From positions 1 to 64,000 of the forward strand of contig CAZWXD010000001.1 of NCBI GenBank assembly GCA_964638035.1: a stretch of DNA of 64,000 nucleotides. Reading direction: 5' to 3'. Source of the stretch: JAGGAG01 sp964638035. Lineage in GTDB: Bacteria > Gemmatimonadota > Gemmatimonadetes > Gemmatimonadales > GWC2-71-9. Every line of letters starts with the position of its first letter. Position 1 is the first letter of the stretch. The position numbers and the translations under genes are program-made. A model generated the notes under the pieces. The model was given only the letters and a program-made list of their open reading frames with translations, was not told the origin of the DNA and made no database searches. Below, piece by piece: positions 1-7,926 of this stretch.

Positions 1-30
1 GAGAACCAAAACTGCAAGGGCCTTCGTCAC
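1..30 (-). CDS. Possible start of next cassette ORF (partial)
   Basis: Reading leftward from a GTG at 30-28, ten codons give V-T-K-A-L-A-V-L-V-L before the window ends. The run is hydrophobic and could open a signal peptide or membrane segment. It begins 19 bases beyond the R' box of the attC site at 49-177, where the first ORF of the next integron cassette would be expected. No strong ribosome-binding site is visible, and ten codons cannot prove a gene. Confidence 0.25.
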   Translation of the reverse strand, partial: MTKALAVLVL

Positions 31-48
31 AGTGAACTCACTCAGGCG

Positions 49-177
49 GTATAACGCCCCGCGCATCAGCCGCGGCGCCGGTCGCGGCGCGCGCGGGGTG
101 GCTCAACAAGCCTAGCACAGACCCCGCGCGTGCCGCACTCAGGCCCGGCGCCGACGGCCTGAATGCGCTCGTTATGC
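49..177 (-). other. Integron attC recombination site
   Basis: On the minus strand this 129-base element opens with GCATAAC (R'') and closes with GTTATAC (R'), complementary apart from one wobble position. Inside, the arms form a long imperfect inverted repeat: GCGCATTCAGGCCG near the 5' end pairs with CGGCTGATGCGC near the 3' end, and GGCGCC is shared next to it, with unpaired extra bases on one arm. This R''-L''-L'-R' layout and length fit chromosomal integron attC sites. The TAA stop of the upstream HEPN gene lies within the R'' box, as is common in cassettes. Confidence 0.8.
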
Positions 178-1159
178 CTCGGTGCCTCCATCCGGCCCCC
201 GTAGGTGCGCCAATCTGACAACTGCACTCGTGCACTCCCTGGTTGCGGTCTCAAACTCGCTGGCCGCAATCATGGGCGCCATGCTGCCGCCCTCAAAGGC
301 GCCACCGGCCAACGCTGCCCGCGCGTCACGAAACTGGCCGAAGGACTCCTGAAGTGTCCGCAACGTGTTGACGCCTGCTTCATCCAGCGTCGCTGCTAGC
401 TCAAGCCACGCAGCATCAAGGGCCTGGTCAGCATCAATCGCTGACTCGGCTGCGCGTTGAGTCATGGCAGCTTGGGTCAGCGCGACTTCTGGAAACAAGT
501 GCTGATCGATCATCTCATAGAGCGCTTCCGCCATACGCCCGACCGCATCGAGCAGTTCGGCAAGCTGGTGTGCGTCGGCACCGCCTGGCAGGGTCCCCTC
601 ATGTGCCACATCGTGACGAAGCTCGAAGGCTCGCGCCAGCAGCTTGGCATCCTGGGCCGCGTCGAGGACGATGAGGTCCGAGGCCGAAGCTCTGCCCGTG
701 TCCCACGCTCGCCTGGCCGCCTTCGGCAGGGCCTCATTGAAGGGAGTGTCCGTGATGGCAGACACGACGCGCTCTAGGTGCCCGACACTGCTAAATGGCA
801 ACAGGTGCGAAACTAGCTCGCCGACCGTGATCTGCTTGCCAGCGATTGCCGCAAGCAGATGCCAGTCGGGGCGCGCCTCTCTCAGGAGCCCTGCAGCTTC
901 AAGGCGCCGAAGGTAGTCTGGCGAGGAGTCGATAGCCTCTTTCACTACCGCTCTGAACGAAGCCTCGAGGGCAGCAATTGCGGCGACAGGGAAGTAGCCG
1001 AGCAGTTCACTGCTCGGCGCCGATTCAAGGAGCACCTTTCGGAGGTGCGTGACGCGCCCGGCACCAACAGCGTGGAGCCGCTGGGCGAAGCGAGCACGGC
1101 GCTCCGTTATCTCGGCAACCAGGTCGCGTGGTGTCACCGTACTCCCGGTCGAGGCATAA
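55..1159 (-). mobile_element. Integron gene cassette carrying a HEPN gene
   Basis: The cassette runs leftward from a recombination point at GTTATGC (1160-1154) to the G of the attC R' box at position 55, about 1.1 kb. In a free circular cassette the attC R' box is completed by the cassette's own first bases. Here the R'' box GCATAAC (177-171) is the exact reverse complement of the GTTATGC at the cassette start, which is what one genuine cassette requires. It carries a single gene in the usual orientation, toward attC. No integrase gene is visible, so this may be the end of an array that continues beyond position 1, or a cluster lacking an integrase. Cassette DNA looks less GC-rich than the flanking core genes. 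Confidence 0.75.
172..1137 (-). CDS. HEPN-domain hypothetical protein (integron cassette)
   Basis: About 321 residues, mostly helical. The segment FELRHDVAHEG contains the Rx4-6H motif (R-H-D-V-A-H) typical of HEPN domains, the fold of many RNase toxins and abortive-infection proteins. No other catalytic motif or membrane segment was recognised. The chosen start is GTG at 1137, preceded by GGGAG four bases upstream and lying just inside the cassette boundary. An in-frame ATG at 1182 lies outside the cassette and partly inside the presumed promoter, so it is less likely. The stop overlaps the attC R'' box. Cytoplasmic RNA-binding or RNase function is inferred from the motif only. No antitoxin-like partner (for example an MNT nucleotidyltransferase) lies next to it in the visible sequence. 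Confidence 0.65.
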   Translation of the reverse strand: MTPRDLVAEITERRARFAQRLHAVGAGRVTHLRKVLLESAPSSELLGYFPVAAIAALEASFRAVVKEAIDSSPDYLRRLEAAGLLREARPDWHLLAAIAGKQITVGELVSHLLPFSSVGHLERVVSAITDTPFNEALPKAARRAWDTGRASASDLIVLDAAQDAKLLARAFELRHDVAHEGTLPGGADAHQLAELLDAVGRMAEALYEMIDQHLFPEVALTQAAMTQRAAESAIDADQALDAAWLELAATLDEAGVNTLRTLQESFGQFRDARAALAGGAFEGGSMAPMIAASEFETATRECTSAVVRLAHLRGPDGGTEA

Positions 1160-1184
1160 CTGCTTCTTGTGTTGCCTGACATCC

Positions 1185-1213
1185 AGTCTACCGGGTCACC
1201 CCACACCGCGTAA
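1185..1213 (-). promoter_or_regulatory. Putative promoter upstream of HEPN cassette
   Basis: On the minus strand a TTACGC box is followed after 17 bases by TAGACT, ending 48 bases before the HEPN GTG start. The two boxes and their flanks (CCATGG before, GG after) recur at 1815-1843 upstream of the DUF4260 gene with the same 17-base spacing but a different spacer sequence. Conserved boxes with a variable spacer of 17 suggest a real -35/-10 pair. It could act as the cassette promoter. Confidence 0.45.
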
Positions 1214-1362
1214 GCACCATGGGTCGTTCGTCCCATGCTCGACAACCAGATGCGCGGCTTGTGTTTCCCCGCCCATGGGCACCGCACTGCCATTGTGACC
1301 GTGCCAGATAGCCGAGTCACCATTCCAGCGGACTCCGGACGCCACGCACGCAGCCGGCCTGG

Positions 1363-1752
1363 TCAGGCCGTCAGCACGGCGCGCCCCACCTTCCCCAGGT
1401 GTGTTGACCGGAACGCGGTCGGGTACTTCAACCCAAGGCCGAGCGATCGGTCCAGGCCGATGTGCGCAAGCCAGGTCAGGCAGTACGGCCACAACACTGG
1501 CTGCCCGCCGAAGTGAGCAACCGCTGCCAGCAGCGCCGGCCCGGCATAGGTATGCAACGCGTTGTACGCGAGAGCGCCTGCGCGCGGGCCCGCGGCATAT
1601 CCCAGGAGCGACACGTCAGGAACCAGGAGCAACGCAGCAAGGAGCGTCCATGACCCGCCGAGTGCACGATAGGCGACGACGCTCGAAACGAGCAGCACGA
1701 GTCCCTCGACTCGCAGCAACACGCGAGGAGTCCCTGTGACCGGAGTGTCCAT
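1363..1752 (-). CDS. DUF4260 family membrane protein
   Basis: 129 residues from the ATG at 1752. Several hydrophobic stretches (near residues 10-30, 33-45, 55-80 and 85-105) suggest a small integral membrane protein. The segments GYAAGPRAGALAYNALHTY and HIGLDRSLGLGLKYPTAF match my recollection of the DUF4260 family, whose function is unknown. It lies on the same strand as the HEPN cassette but no attC was found after its stop, so it does not appear to be a cassette. A promoter-like element similar to the cassette promoter lies upstream. Confidence 0.75.
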   Translation of the reverse strand: MDTPVTGTPRVLLRVEGLVLLVSSVVAYRALGGSWTLLAALLLVPDVSLLGYAAGPRAGALAYNALHTYAGPALLAAVAHFGGQPVLWPYCLTWLAHIGLDRSLGLGLKYPTAFRSTHLGKVGRAVLTA

Positions 1753-1814
1753 CGCCGCACCCTGCAGAAGACGTTTGTGAACAGCCTGGCTGCCACTTCT
1801 ATTGCACCCTTCCC

Positions 1815-1843
1815 AGTCTATCCTCACACCCATCGCCGCGTAA
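1815..1843 (-). promoter_or_regulatory. Putative promoter upstream of DUF4260 gene
   Basis: Second copy of the TTACGC-17-TAGACT element, on the minus strand about 60 bases before the DUF4260 ATG. Similarity to the copy at 1185-1213 extends on the upstream side through GCTTACGCGG and CCATGG, to about position 1861. Confidence 0.4.
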
Positions 1844-1902
1844 GCAGCCATGGGCCATTCGGCTCACAGGTTCCGCCTCCGCCTGCACCCCACAAAGCAC
1901 AA

Positions 1903-1928
1903 GGGGACGGCCATCCTCGGCCGTCCCC
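1903..1928 (-). terminator. Terminator-like hairpin after kgd
   Basis: A perfect 10-bp stem (GGGGACGGCC / GGCCGTCCCC) with a 6-base loop begins 25 bases after the kgd stop codon. On the minus strand it is followed by TTGTGCTTTGTG, a moderately T-rich tail. Confidence 0.7.
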
Positions 1929-1952
1929 TCGTCACCCACCCACCTCACACCC

Positions 1953-4900
1953 TCACCCCTGCGCCAGTGCCAGCGCCTCCCCCACGATCCGCGCCTGCTC
2001 CATCGCATGCGCCGCCGGATACCCCTCCGCCGGGCTCGCACGATCCGGCCGACCCACATAGCTCAGGGCCGCTCCCGCAGGCAGGACCTCACGCAGCTTG
2101 CCCTCCACGTAGGTCCAGGCTCCCATGTTGCGCGGCTCCTCCTGCGCCCACACCAGCTCCCTGGCGTTGGGATACCGGGCCAGCACCTCACGCAGCTCGT
2201 TCCAGGGGAAGGAGTAGAGCTGCTCCAGTCGCACCAGGGCCACGTGCGACGCGTCCCGCTTCGCCGCCTCGGCCAGCATGTCGTAGTAGACCTTGCCGCT
2301 CACCAGCACGACGCGCGTCACCCTTTCCCGGCGATCTGCAGCGTGAGGGTCATCGAGCACAGGGTGCCAGCTGCCGCCGGCCAGCTCGTCCAGCCGGCTC
2401 GTGGCCTGCGGATGCCTGAGGAGGCTCTTGGGTGTCATGACCACCAGCGGCCGCTGGCGCGTGCGCCTGGCCTGCCTCCGCAGCAGGTGGAAGTACTGCG
2501 CCGGCGTGGTGGCGTTCGCCACCCGGATGTTGCCCTCGGCACAAGCCTGCAGGAAACGCTCGAGCCTGGCACTGGAGTGCTCGGGCCCCTGGCCTTCGTA
2601 GCCATGCGGCAGGAGCAGCGTGAGCCGGGTGGTGAGGCCCCACTTGCTCAGGCCCGAGGAGAGGAACTGGTCCACGATGACCTGGGCGCCGTTGACGAAG
2701 TCGCCGAACTGCGCTTCCCAGAGCACCAGGGCATCGGGCGCCGCTGCACTGTAGCCGTACTCGAACCCGAGCGTGGCCAGCTCCGACAACGGGCTGTTGT
2801 GCAACTCGAATGGCGCCATGCTGCCGGCCAGCTTCTGCATGGGCGTCACCTCGGCGCCGGTGTTCACGTCGTGCAGGACCATCTGGCGCTGGCTGAAGGT
2901 GCCACGCTCGGTGTCCTGCCCGGTGAGCCGGATGGGCACACCCTCGGTGAGGAGGCTCGCGAGCGCCAGCGCCTCGGCGTGCGCCCAGTCAATGCCGCCC
3001 TCAGGCCCCATCGCCGCACGACGGCGCTCGAGCTGCCTCGCCAGCTTGGGATTGACCGCGAATCCCTGGGGCCAGGTGAGGAGCTGGTCGTTGAGCGAGG
3101 TGAGCAGCTCGGCCGCGACACGGGTATCCACCTCCTGGCCCGGCACCACCTGCTTCCGCACCTCGGCCGACGCGGTCTTGCCCATGCTCGCCTTGAACGC
3201 CTGCTGCACGTCCACCAGCTTCTGGTACGCCGCCTCCGCCCGGGCCGTGGCCTCCGCCCCGCTGAGAAGCCCATCCGCCACCAGCTTCGTGGCGTACAGC
3301 TCCCGCACGGTCGGCAGCTCCCTGATCCGGTGGTACATCACCGGCTGCGTGTAGCTGGGCTCGTCGCCCTCGTTGTGGCCGTGCCGCCGGTAACCCACCA
3401 GGTCGATGACGATGTCGCTCTGGAACTTCTGCCGGTATGCCATGGCGAGCGAGACCGCGGACAGGCAGGCCTCGGCATCGTCGGCGTTCACGTGCACGAT
3501 GGGGATGTCGAAGCCCTTGGCCAGGTCGGAGGCATAGCGGGTGGACCGGGAATCCGCCGCATCGGTGGTGAAGCCGACCTGGTTGTTGGTGATGATGTGG
3601 ATGGTGCCACCGGTGGCGTAGCCCTTGAGCATGCCGAGGTTGAGCATCTCGGCCACCACCCCCTGGCCCGCGAACGCGGCATCGCCGTGGATCACCACCG
3701 GCAGCGCCGCCGAGGGATCGTGATGTGCTTCGCGGCCACGGCGCTGGGTCTGTTCCGCGCGCGCGCGGCCATCCACCACCGGGCCCACGAACTCGAGGTG
3801 GCTCGGGTTCGGCACCAGCGTCACGGTGATGGCCTTGCCGCCCGGGGTCAGGTACGCTCCCTCCGCCCCATGGTGGTACTTCACGTCACCGGTGCCGCCC
3901 TCCGGCGTCAGCTGGCCGGCCTCGACATGCCGCCCGCCCTCGAACTCGGCGAAGATGCTGTCGTACGGACGGCCGACGGTGTGGGCCAGCACGTTGAGCC
4001 GGCCGCGGTGCGCCATGCCCAGCACCACATCACGCGATCCCTGGTCGGCGGCGAGCTCGATGACACGGTCGAGCATCGGCACCAGCATGTCCACGCCCTC
4101 GATGGAGAACCGCTTCTGGCCCAGGTAGGCCTTGTGCAGGAAGTGCTCGAGGGTCTCGGTCTGGGTCAGCCGGTCGAGCAGCCGGAGGCGCTGCTCCGGT
4201 GCCAGCGGCGCGCGATAGGTGCCCGACTCGACCTGCTCACGCAGCCAGACGCGCTCCTCGTGACTCGCGAGGTGCTCCACCTGGTAGGCGAGGGTGCCGG
4301 TGTAGGTCGCCTCGAGGCGGGGATACACCTCGAGGAGCGTGTCGCCCCCGACCGCCACCCGGAGCACGGCGGCAGGGATCCGCGCCATGATCTCGGGCGT
4401 GAGCCCCAGCGGGCCGGGGTCGAGTGCGGGGTCACCCATCGGCTCGCTGCCCAGCGGGTCGAGGTGCGCCGCAAGGTGGCCGTGCGTCCGGAACGCCTTG
4501 ACCAGGGCCATCGCTGCGGCGACATGAAAGAGATCAGCAGCAGGAATAGCGGCAGGCACAGCGGTAGAAGCAGCGGCAGCGGCAGGAGCCGCCGCACTGC
4601 CGCTCGACTGCCGCTCCACGGCCACTCCACTGCCGCTGCCCAGGCCCAGGCTCCCGGCCACCGACTCGAAGAACCCGGCACCCCCCTGGAGCAGATCATC
4701 GACCGTCGCGAGGAACGCCCCTGACTCCGCACCCTGGATGATGCGGTGGTCGTAGGTGCTGCTGATGGTCATGACCTTGGAAAGGCCGAGGTCGCGAAGC
4801 TTCTCGGGCGACACGGTGGCATAGGCCGCGGGATGCTTGATGGCGCCCACCGCGATGATGCTGCCCTGGCCGGTCATCAGTCGCGGCACCGACGCCACCG

Positions 4901-5645
4901 TGCCCAGGCCACCCGGGTTGGTGAGCGACATCGAGGCCCCGGCGAAGTCGTCCGGCATGAGCTTGTTGGTGCGCGCCTTCTCGACCAGGCCCTCGTAGGC
5001 GGCGTGGAAAGCCGCGAAGTCCATTTGCTCGGCGCCCTTGATGACGGGCACCACCAGGCCCCGGCTCCCGTCCTTCCGGGTCACGTCCACGGCCAGGCCC
5101 AGGTTGATGCTCGCGGGCGTGATGCGGACGGGCTGGCCGTCCTGCATCGCGAAGGTGTGGCCCATGACGGGGTGCTGCCTTGTGGCCTGCACCAGCGCCC
5201 ACGCAATGAGGTGGGTGAACGAAACCTTCTCGCTCCGGCCCGCCGCCTTGAGGGCGTCGTTGAGCGCCTTCCGCCCCGCCTCGAGCCGCGCCACGCTCAG
5301 CTCGCGGAACGTGGTGGCGGTGGGGACGGTGAGGCTCTCGTTCATGTTGGCCACGAGGCGGGCCGCGGGGCCCTTGATGGGAACAGCGCCCGAAGGAACG
5401 GCGGCAGATGGCGCGGCCGGAACGGCGGCAGGCGCGCCCGCGGCCGTGCCGCCCCCTGCTGTCACTGCCCCTGCCACCGTCCCTGCCGCCTTCCCTGCCG
5501 CTACCCCATTCAGGCCCACTACGCCACGCTCAAACAACGCCCGCCACTCCTCGCCCACGGCCGCCGGGTCGCGGAGGTACTCCTCGTACATCACCTGGGC
5601 AAAGCCGGCGTTGGCTGTCTCGAAAACGTTCGGATCCACTGCCAT
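1953..5645 (-). CDS. kgd: Multifunctional 2-oxoglutarate dehydrogenase (KGD type)
   Basis: 1230 residues. Residues 1-45 form the 2-oxoglutarate dehydrogenase N-terminal segment (VMYEEYLRDPAAVGEEW). An Ala/Gly/Pro linker leads to an E2-type succinyltransferase domain (about 90-335) with the DHRIIQGAESG segment near 298. After a second Ala-rich linker comes the E1 thiamine-diphosphate domain (about 370-1230) with HRGRLNVLAHT and GDAAFAGQG. This single-chain E2-E1 fusion lacking a lipoyl domain is the architecture of mycobacterial KGD. It decarboxylates 2-oxoglutarate in the TCA cycle, in the cytoplasm, and should work with a separate lipoylated partner and E3 not present here. It is transcribed alone, ending at the hairpin at 1903-1928. 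Confidence 0.95.
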   Translation of the reverse strand: MAVDPNVFETANAGFAQVMYEEYLRDPAAVGEEWRALFERGVVGLNGVAAGKAAGTVAGAVTAGGGTAAGAPAAVPAAPSAAVPSGAVPIKGPAARLVANMNESLTVPTATTFRELSVARLEAGRKALNDALKAAGRSEKVSFTHLIAWALVQATRQHPVMGHTFAMQDGQPVRITPASINLGLAVDVTRKDGSRGLVVPVIKGAEQMDFAAFHAAYEGLVEKARTNKLMPDDFAGASMSLTNPGGLGTVASVPRLMTGQGSIIAVGAIKHPAAYATVSPEKLRDLGLSKVMTISSTYDHRIIQGAESGAFLATVDDLLQGGAGFFESVAGSLGLGSGSGVAVERQSSGSAAAPAAAAASTAVPAAIPAADLFHVAAAMALVKAFRTHGHLAAHLDPLGSEPMGDPALDPGPLGLTPEIMARIPAAVLRVAVGGDTLLEVYPRLEATYTGTLAYQVEHLASHEERVWLREQVESGTYRAPLAPEQRLRLLDRLTQTETLEHFLHKAYLGQKRFSIEGVDMLVPMLDRVIELAADQGSRDVVLGMAHRGRLNVLAHTVGRPYDSIFAEFEGGRHVEAGQLTPEGGTGDVKYHHGAEGAYLTPGGKAITVTLVPNPSHLEFVGPVVDGRARAEQTQRRGREAHHDPSAALPVVIHGDAAFAGQGVVAEMLNLGMLKGYATGGTIHIITNNQVGFTTDAADSRSTRYASDLAKGFDIPIVHVNADDAEACLSAVSLAMAYRQKFQSDIVIDLVGYRRHGHNEGDEPSYTQPVMYHRIRELPTVRELYATKLVADGLLSGAEATARAEAAYQKLVDVQQAFKASMGKTASAEVRKQVVPGQEVDTRVAAELLTSLNDQLLTWPQGFAVNPKLARQLERRRAAMGPEGGIDWAHAEALALASLLTEGVPIRLTGQDTERGTFSQRQMVLHDVNTGAEVTPMQKLAGSMAPFELHNSPLSELATLGFEYGYSAAAPDALVLWEAQFGDFVNGAQVIVDQFLSSGLSKWGLTTRLTLLLPHGYEGQGPEHSSARLERFLQACAEGNIRVANATTPAQYFHLLRRQARRTRQRPLVVMTPKSLLRHPQATSRLDELAGGSWHPVLDDPHAADRRERVTRVVLVSGKVYYDMLAEAAKRDASHVALVRLEQLYSFPWNELREVLARYPNARELVWAQEEPRNMGAWTYVEGKLREVLPAGAALSYVGRPDRASPAEGYPAAHAMEQARIVGEALALAQG

Positions 5646-5672
5646 TCTCCCTTGTGCTCGACCCCTGCGCGA

Positions 5673-7367
5673 TCAGCTCCGTCCGCCCGCAGGCAAAGCT
5701 CTCAAAGCTAACCCGAAGTCGGCAGCCGTGGCCGCCGCGCCATCCCGGCCCGTGAGCGCCCGGTAGGCGGCAACCTGGGCCTCGGCAACGTCCCGGCCCC
5801 ACCCCAGTTCCCGGGCCAGCAGGGCGGCCACCCGCGGTGCTGCAGCGCTGCCCTGGTCGCGGGTTTCGTAGAAGAGGTGCACCCGGCGGACCAGGACGTC
5901 CGCCACGGTGCGCGCCATCTCCTTGCGTGCCGCGTGCACCACCTCCGCGGCGATCGCCGGATGGTCGTCCTGCAGCCGCTCGCGCAGGATCGGCTCCTGC
6001 CGCACCAGGTTGAAGATGCCGGCGGCCTCGGTGCCGTAGTGCAGGAGGAGGTGGTCCATGGTCGCCGGCTCGAGCTTGGTGTCAGCACCGAGGTCACGGA
6101 TGGGCCCCAGTTCGGCGGACTCCCCGCCGGGCAGGGGTTCCAGGTCCGTGCCGGCATCGGCCGGCCAGGGCGGGGTGCGGGCGGGCAGCCGGCGCACCAC
6201 CGCATTCACCACCTGCGCTGCCATGAGGCGGTAGGTGGTGAGCTTGCCACCCGCCACGGTGACCATCCCGCCCGGGCCGTCCACGATGACGTGCTCCCGG
6301 GACACACGCGAGGCACCCTCCGCACCATCTTCGATCAACGGGCGGAGGGCGGCCCAGGAGGCGACGACATCGCCCTCCTGCAGCCGGGCGTTGGGGAAGA
6401 GCTTGTTGGCCGAACGGAGGAGGTAGCGCACGTCGTCGGCATCGGCGTGGACGTCATCGGGACTGTCGGTGGTCTCGGTGTCGGTGGTCCCGATGTAGCT
6501 CCACTCGCCCCACGGCAGCACGAACATGACGCGCCCGTCGATGGGGCTGGTGAAGGTGATGGCCTCGGTGTTGCCAAGGCGCTCGCGGGGGACGACGACG
6601 TGGGCACCCCTGGTCGTGCGGAGCAGGGGCTTCCGCCGGGAATCCTCCATGCGCCGCAGGCGATCGCACCAGGGGCCGGTGGCGTTGACGACGACGGTGG
6701 CCGGGATCCGAACGGCGGTTCGCGTCTCGGCGTCGCGGACGAGGGCCCCGGCCACGCGGCCGCCCTCGCTCAGCAGCTCGACCACGGCGGCGTAGGTGAG
6801 GATGGTGGCGCCGTGCTCGGCGGCGGATCGCGCGGTGGCAACGACGAGCCGGGCGTCGTCGCACTGGGCGTCGAAGTAGCGGGCGCCACCCCGGAGCCCG
6901 GAGGCGCGGAGGGCGGGCTCCTGGTGAAGGAGGGCGCGCTTGCCCAGCATGCGGTGCCGGCTCACATTGCGGAACAGGGCGAGGGCGTCGTAGAGCCACA
7001 TTCCCGCAGCCAGCTTCCAGCGCGGGAGGCGGTCTCCCTCGTGGACCGGGAAGACGAAGGGCAGGGGCCGAACGAGGTGCGGGGCAATGCGGCGGAGGAT
7101 GGCGCGCTCCCGCAGGGCCTCGAAGACGAGGGCAATGTTGTACTGTTCGAGGTAGCGGAGCCCGCCATGGACCAGGCGGCTGGAGCGGCTGCTGGTGCCC
7201 CAGGCCAGGTCATGCTGCTCCACCAGGACCGTCCGGAGCCCGCGCATGGCGGCGTCGCGGGCAACGCCGGCCCCGACGATGCCCCCGCCGATCACCAGGA
7301 GATCCGCCGGCGCCGTCGCAACCTCACGCAAGACCGCGCGCCGATCGGGAGTGTCGTGTCCGCTCAT
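5673..7367 (-). CDS. glpD: Glycerol-3-phosphate dehydrogenase (FAD)
   Basis: 564 residues, the usual length. An FAD-binding GGGIVGAG motif lies at residues 26-33, followed by the GlpD signature SSRLVHGGLRYLEQ. A C-terminal domain with YGTEAAGIFNL follows. The enzyme oxidises sn-glycerol 3-phosphate to dihydroxyacetone phosphate and passes electrons to quinone at the inner membrane. The gene lies 27 bases upstream of kgd on the same strand. Its 5' end overlaps the probable start of the divergent methyltransferase gene. Confidence 0.95.
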   Translation of the reverse strand: MSGHDTPDRRAVLREVATAPADLLVIGGGIVGAGVARDAAMRGLRTVLVEQHDLAWGTSSRSSRLVHGGLRYLEQYNIALVFEALRERAILRRIAPHLVRPLPFVFPVHEGDRLPRWKLAAGMWLYDALALFRNVSRHRMLGKRALLHQEPALRASGLRGGARYFDAQCDDARLVVATARSAAEHGATILTYAAVVELLSEGGRVAGALVRDAETRTAVRIPATVVVNATGPWCDRLRRMEDSRRKPLLRTTRGAHVVVPRERLGNTEAITFTSPIDGRVMFVLPWGEWSYIGTTDTETTDSPDDVHADADDVRYLLRSANKLFPNARLQEGDVVASWAALRPLIEDGAEGASRVSREHVIVDGPGGMVTVAGGKLTTYRLMAAQVVNAVVRRLPARTPPWPADAGTDLEPLPGGESAELGPIRDLGADTKLEPATMDHLLLHYGTEAAGIFNLVRQEPILRERLQDDHPAIAAEVVHAARKEMARTVADVLVRRVHLFYETRDQGSAAAPRVAALLARELGWGRDVAEAQVAAYRALTGRDGAAATAADFGLALRALPAGGRS

Positions 7368-7904
7368 TCAGCCACCCTGCCCACGCCCAATCCATGGTTT
7401 GCCTGGCATGCCCACCTCATCCGGCCGCGGATGCGGGTGCTCGATGTGGCCTGTGGCACGGGTCGCCATGCGGTGGCGGCCGCGCGCAATGGCGCGCAGG
7501 TGGTGGCGGCCGATCGCGACGCCGAGTCGCTCAGGGCGGCCCGCGACCTCGCCAACCAGCACGCGTTGCGAATCGAGTTCCACGAGGTTGACCTCGAGGG
7601 CGAATGGCCGGCGTGGGGTGACTTCGACGTCGTGCTGGTGTTCAACTACCTCGACCGGGCCCGCATGCCCCGCATCCTCCAGGCGGTGCGGCCCGGTGGC
7701 CTGCTGCTCATGGAGACGTTCCTCACCACCCAGCGCACCCAGGGAACCGGGCCGACGAGCGACGACCACCTGCTGGCGCCCGGTGAGCTGTGCCGGCTGG
7801 TGGAGCGCCTGACCATCCTCCACGGTCGTGAGGCTGCGGAACCGGTGGACGATGCCGACTGGCGCCATGTCGCGAGCGTCTGCGCCAGGCGCCCCTCCGC
7901 CTAA
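7356..7904 (+). CDS. Class I SAM-dependent methyltransferase
   Basis: Up to 182 residues. The SAM-binding motif I, VLDVACGTGRHA, lies near residue 28, followed by an acidic motif II (VVAADRD) and a DFDVVLVFNYL motif. This resembles small TehB- or UbiE-like methyltransferases; the substrate is unknown. Start choice is uncertain: the segment NPWFAWHAHL before motif I looks conserved, so the start should lie upstream of the ATG at 7431. The in-frame GTG at 7356 (used here) overlaps the glpD start on the opposite strand; a CTG at 7377 is the alternative. Confidence 0.75.
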   Translation: MSAHSATLPTPNPWFAWHAHLIRPRMRVLDVACGTGRHAVAAARNGAQVVAADRDAESLRAARDLANQHALRIEFHEVDLEGEWPAWGDFDVVLVFNYLDRARMPRILQAVRPGGLLLMETFLTTQRTQGTGPTSDDHLLAPGELCRLVERLTILHGREAAEPVDDADWRHVASVCARRPSA

Positions 7905-7926
7905 GCTAACCCATGATGAGCCCCCT

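Noticed and set aside
1183..1362. Second attC site after the DUF4260 gene
   Set aside because: No R''/R' box pair or long inverted repeat was found between the DUF4260 stop and the HEPN promoter.
2007..4724. 905-codon ORF antisense to kgd
   Set aside because: No start signal or recognisable domain; lies wholly inside the conserved kgd gene and is an effect of high GC.
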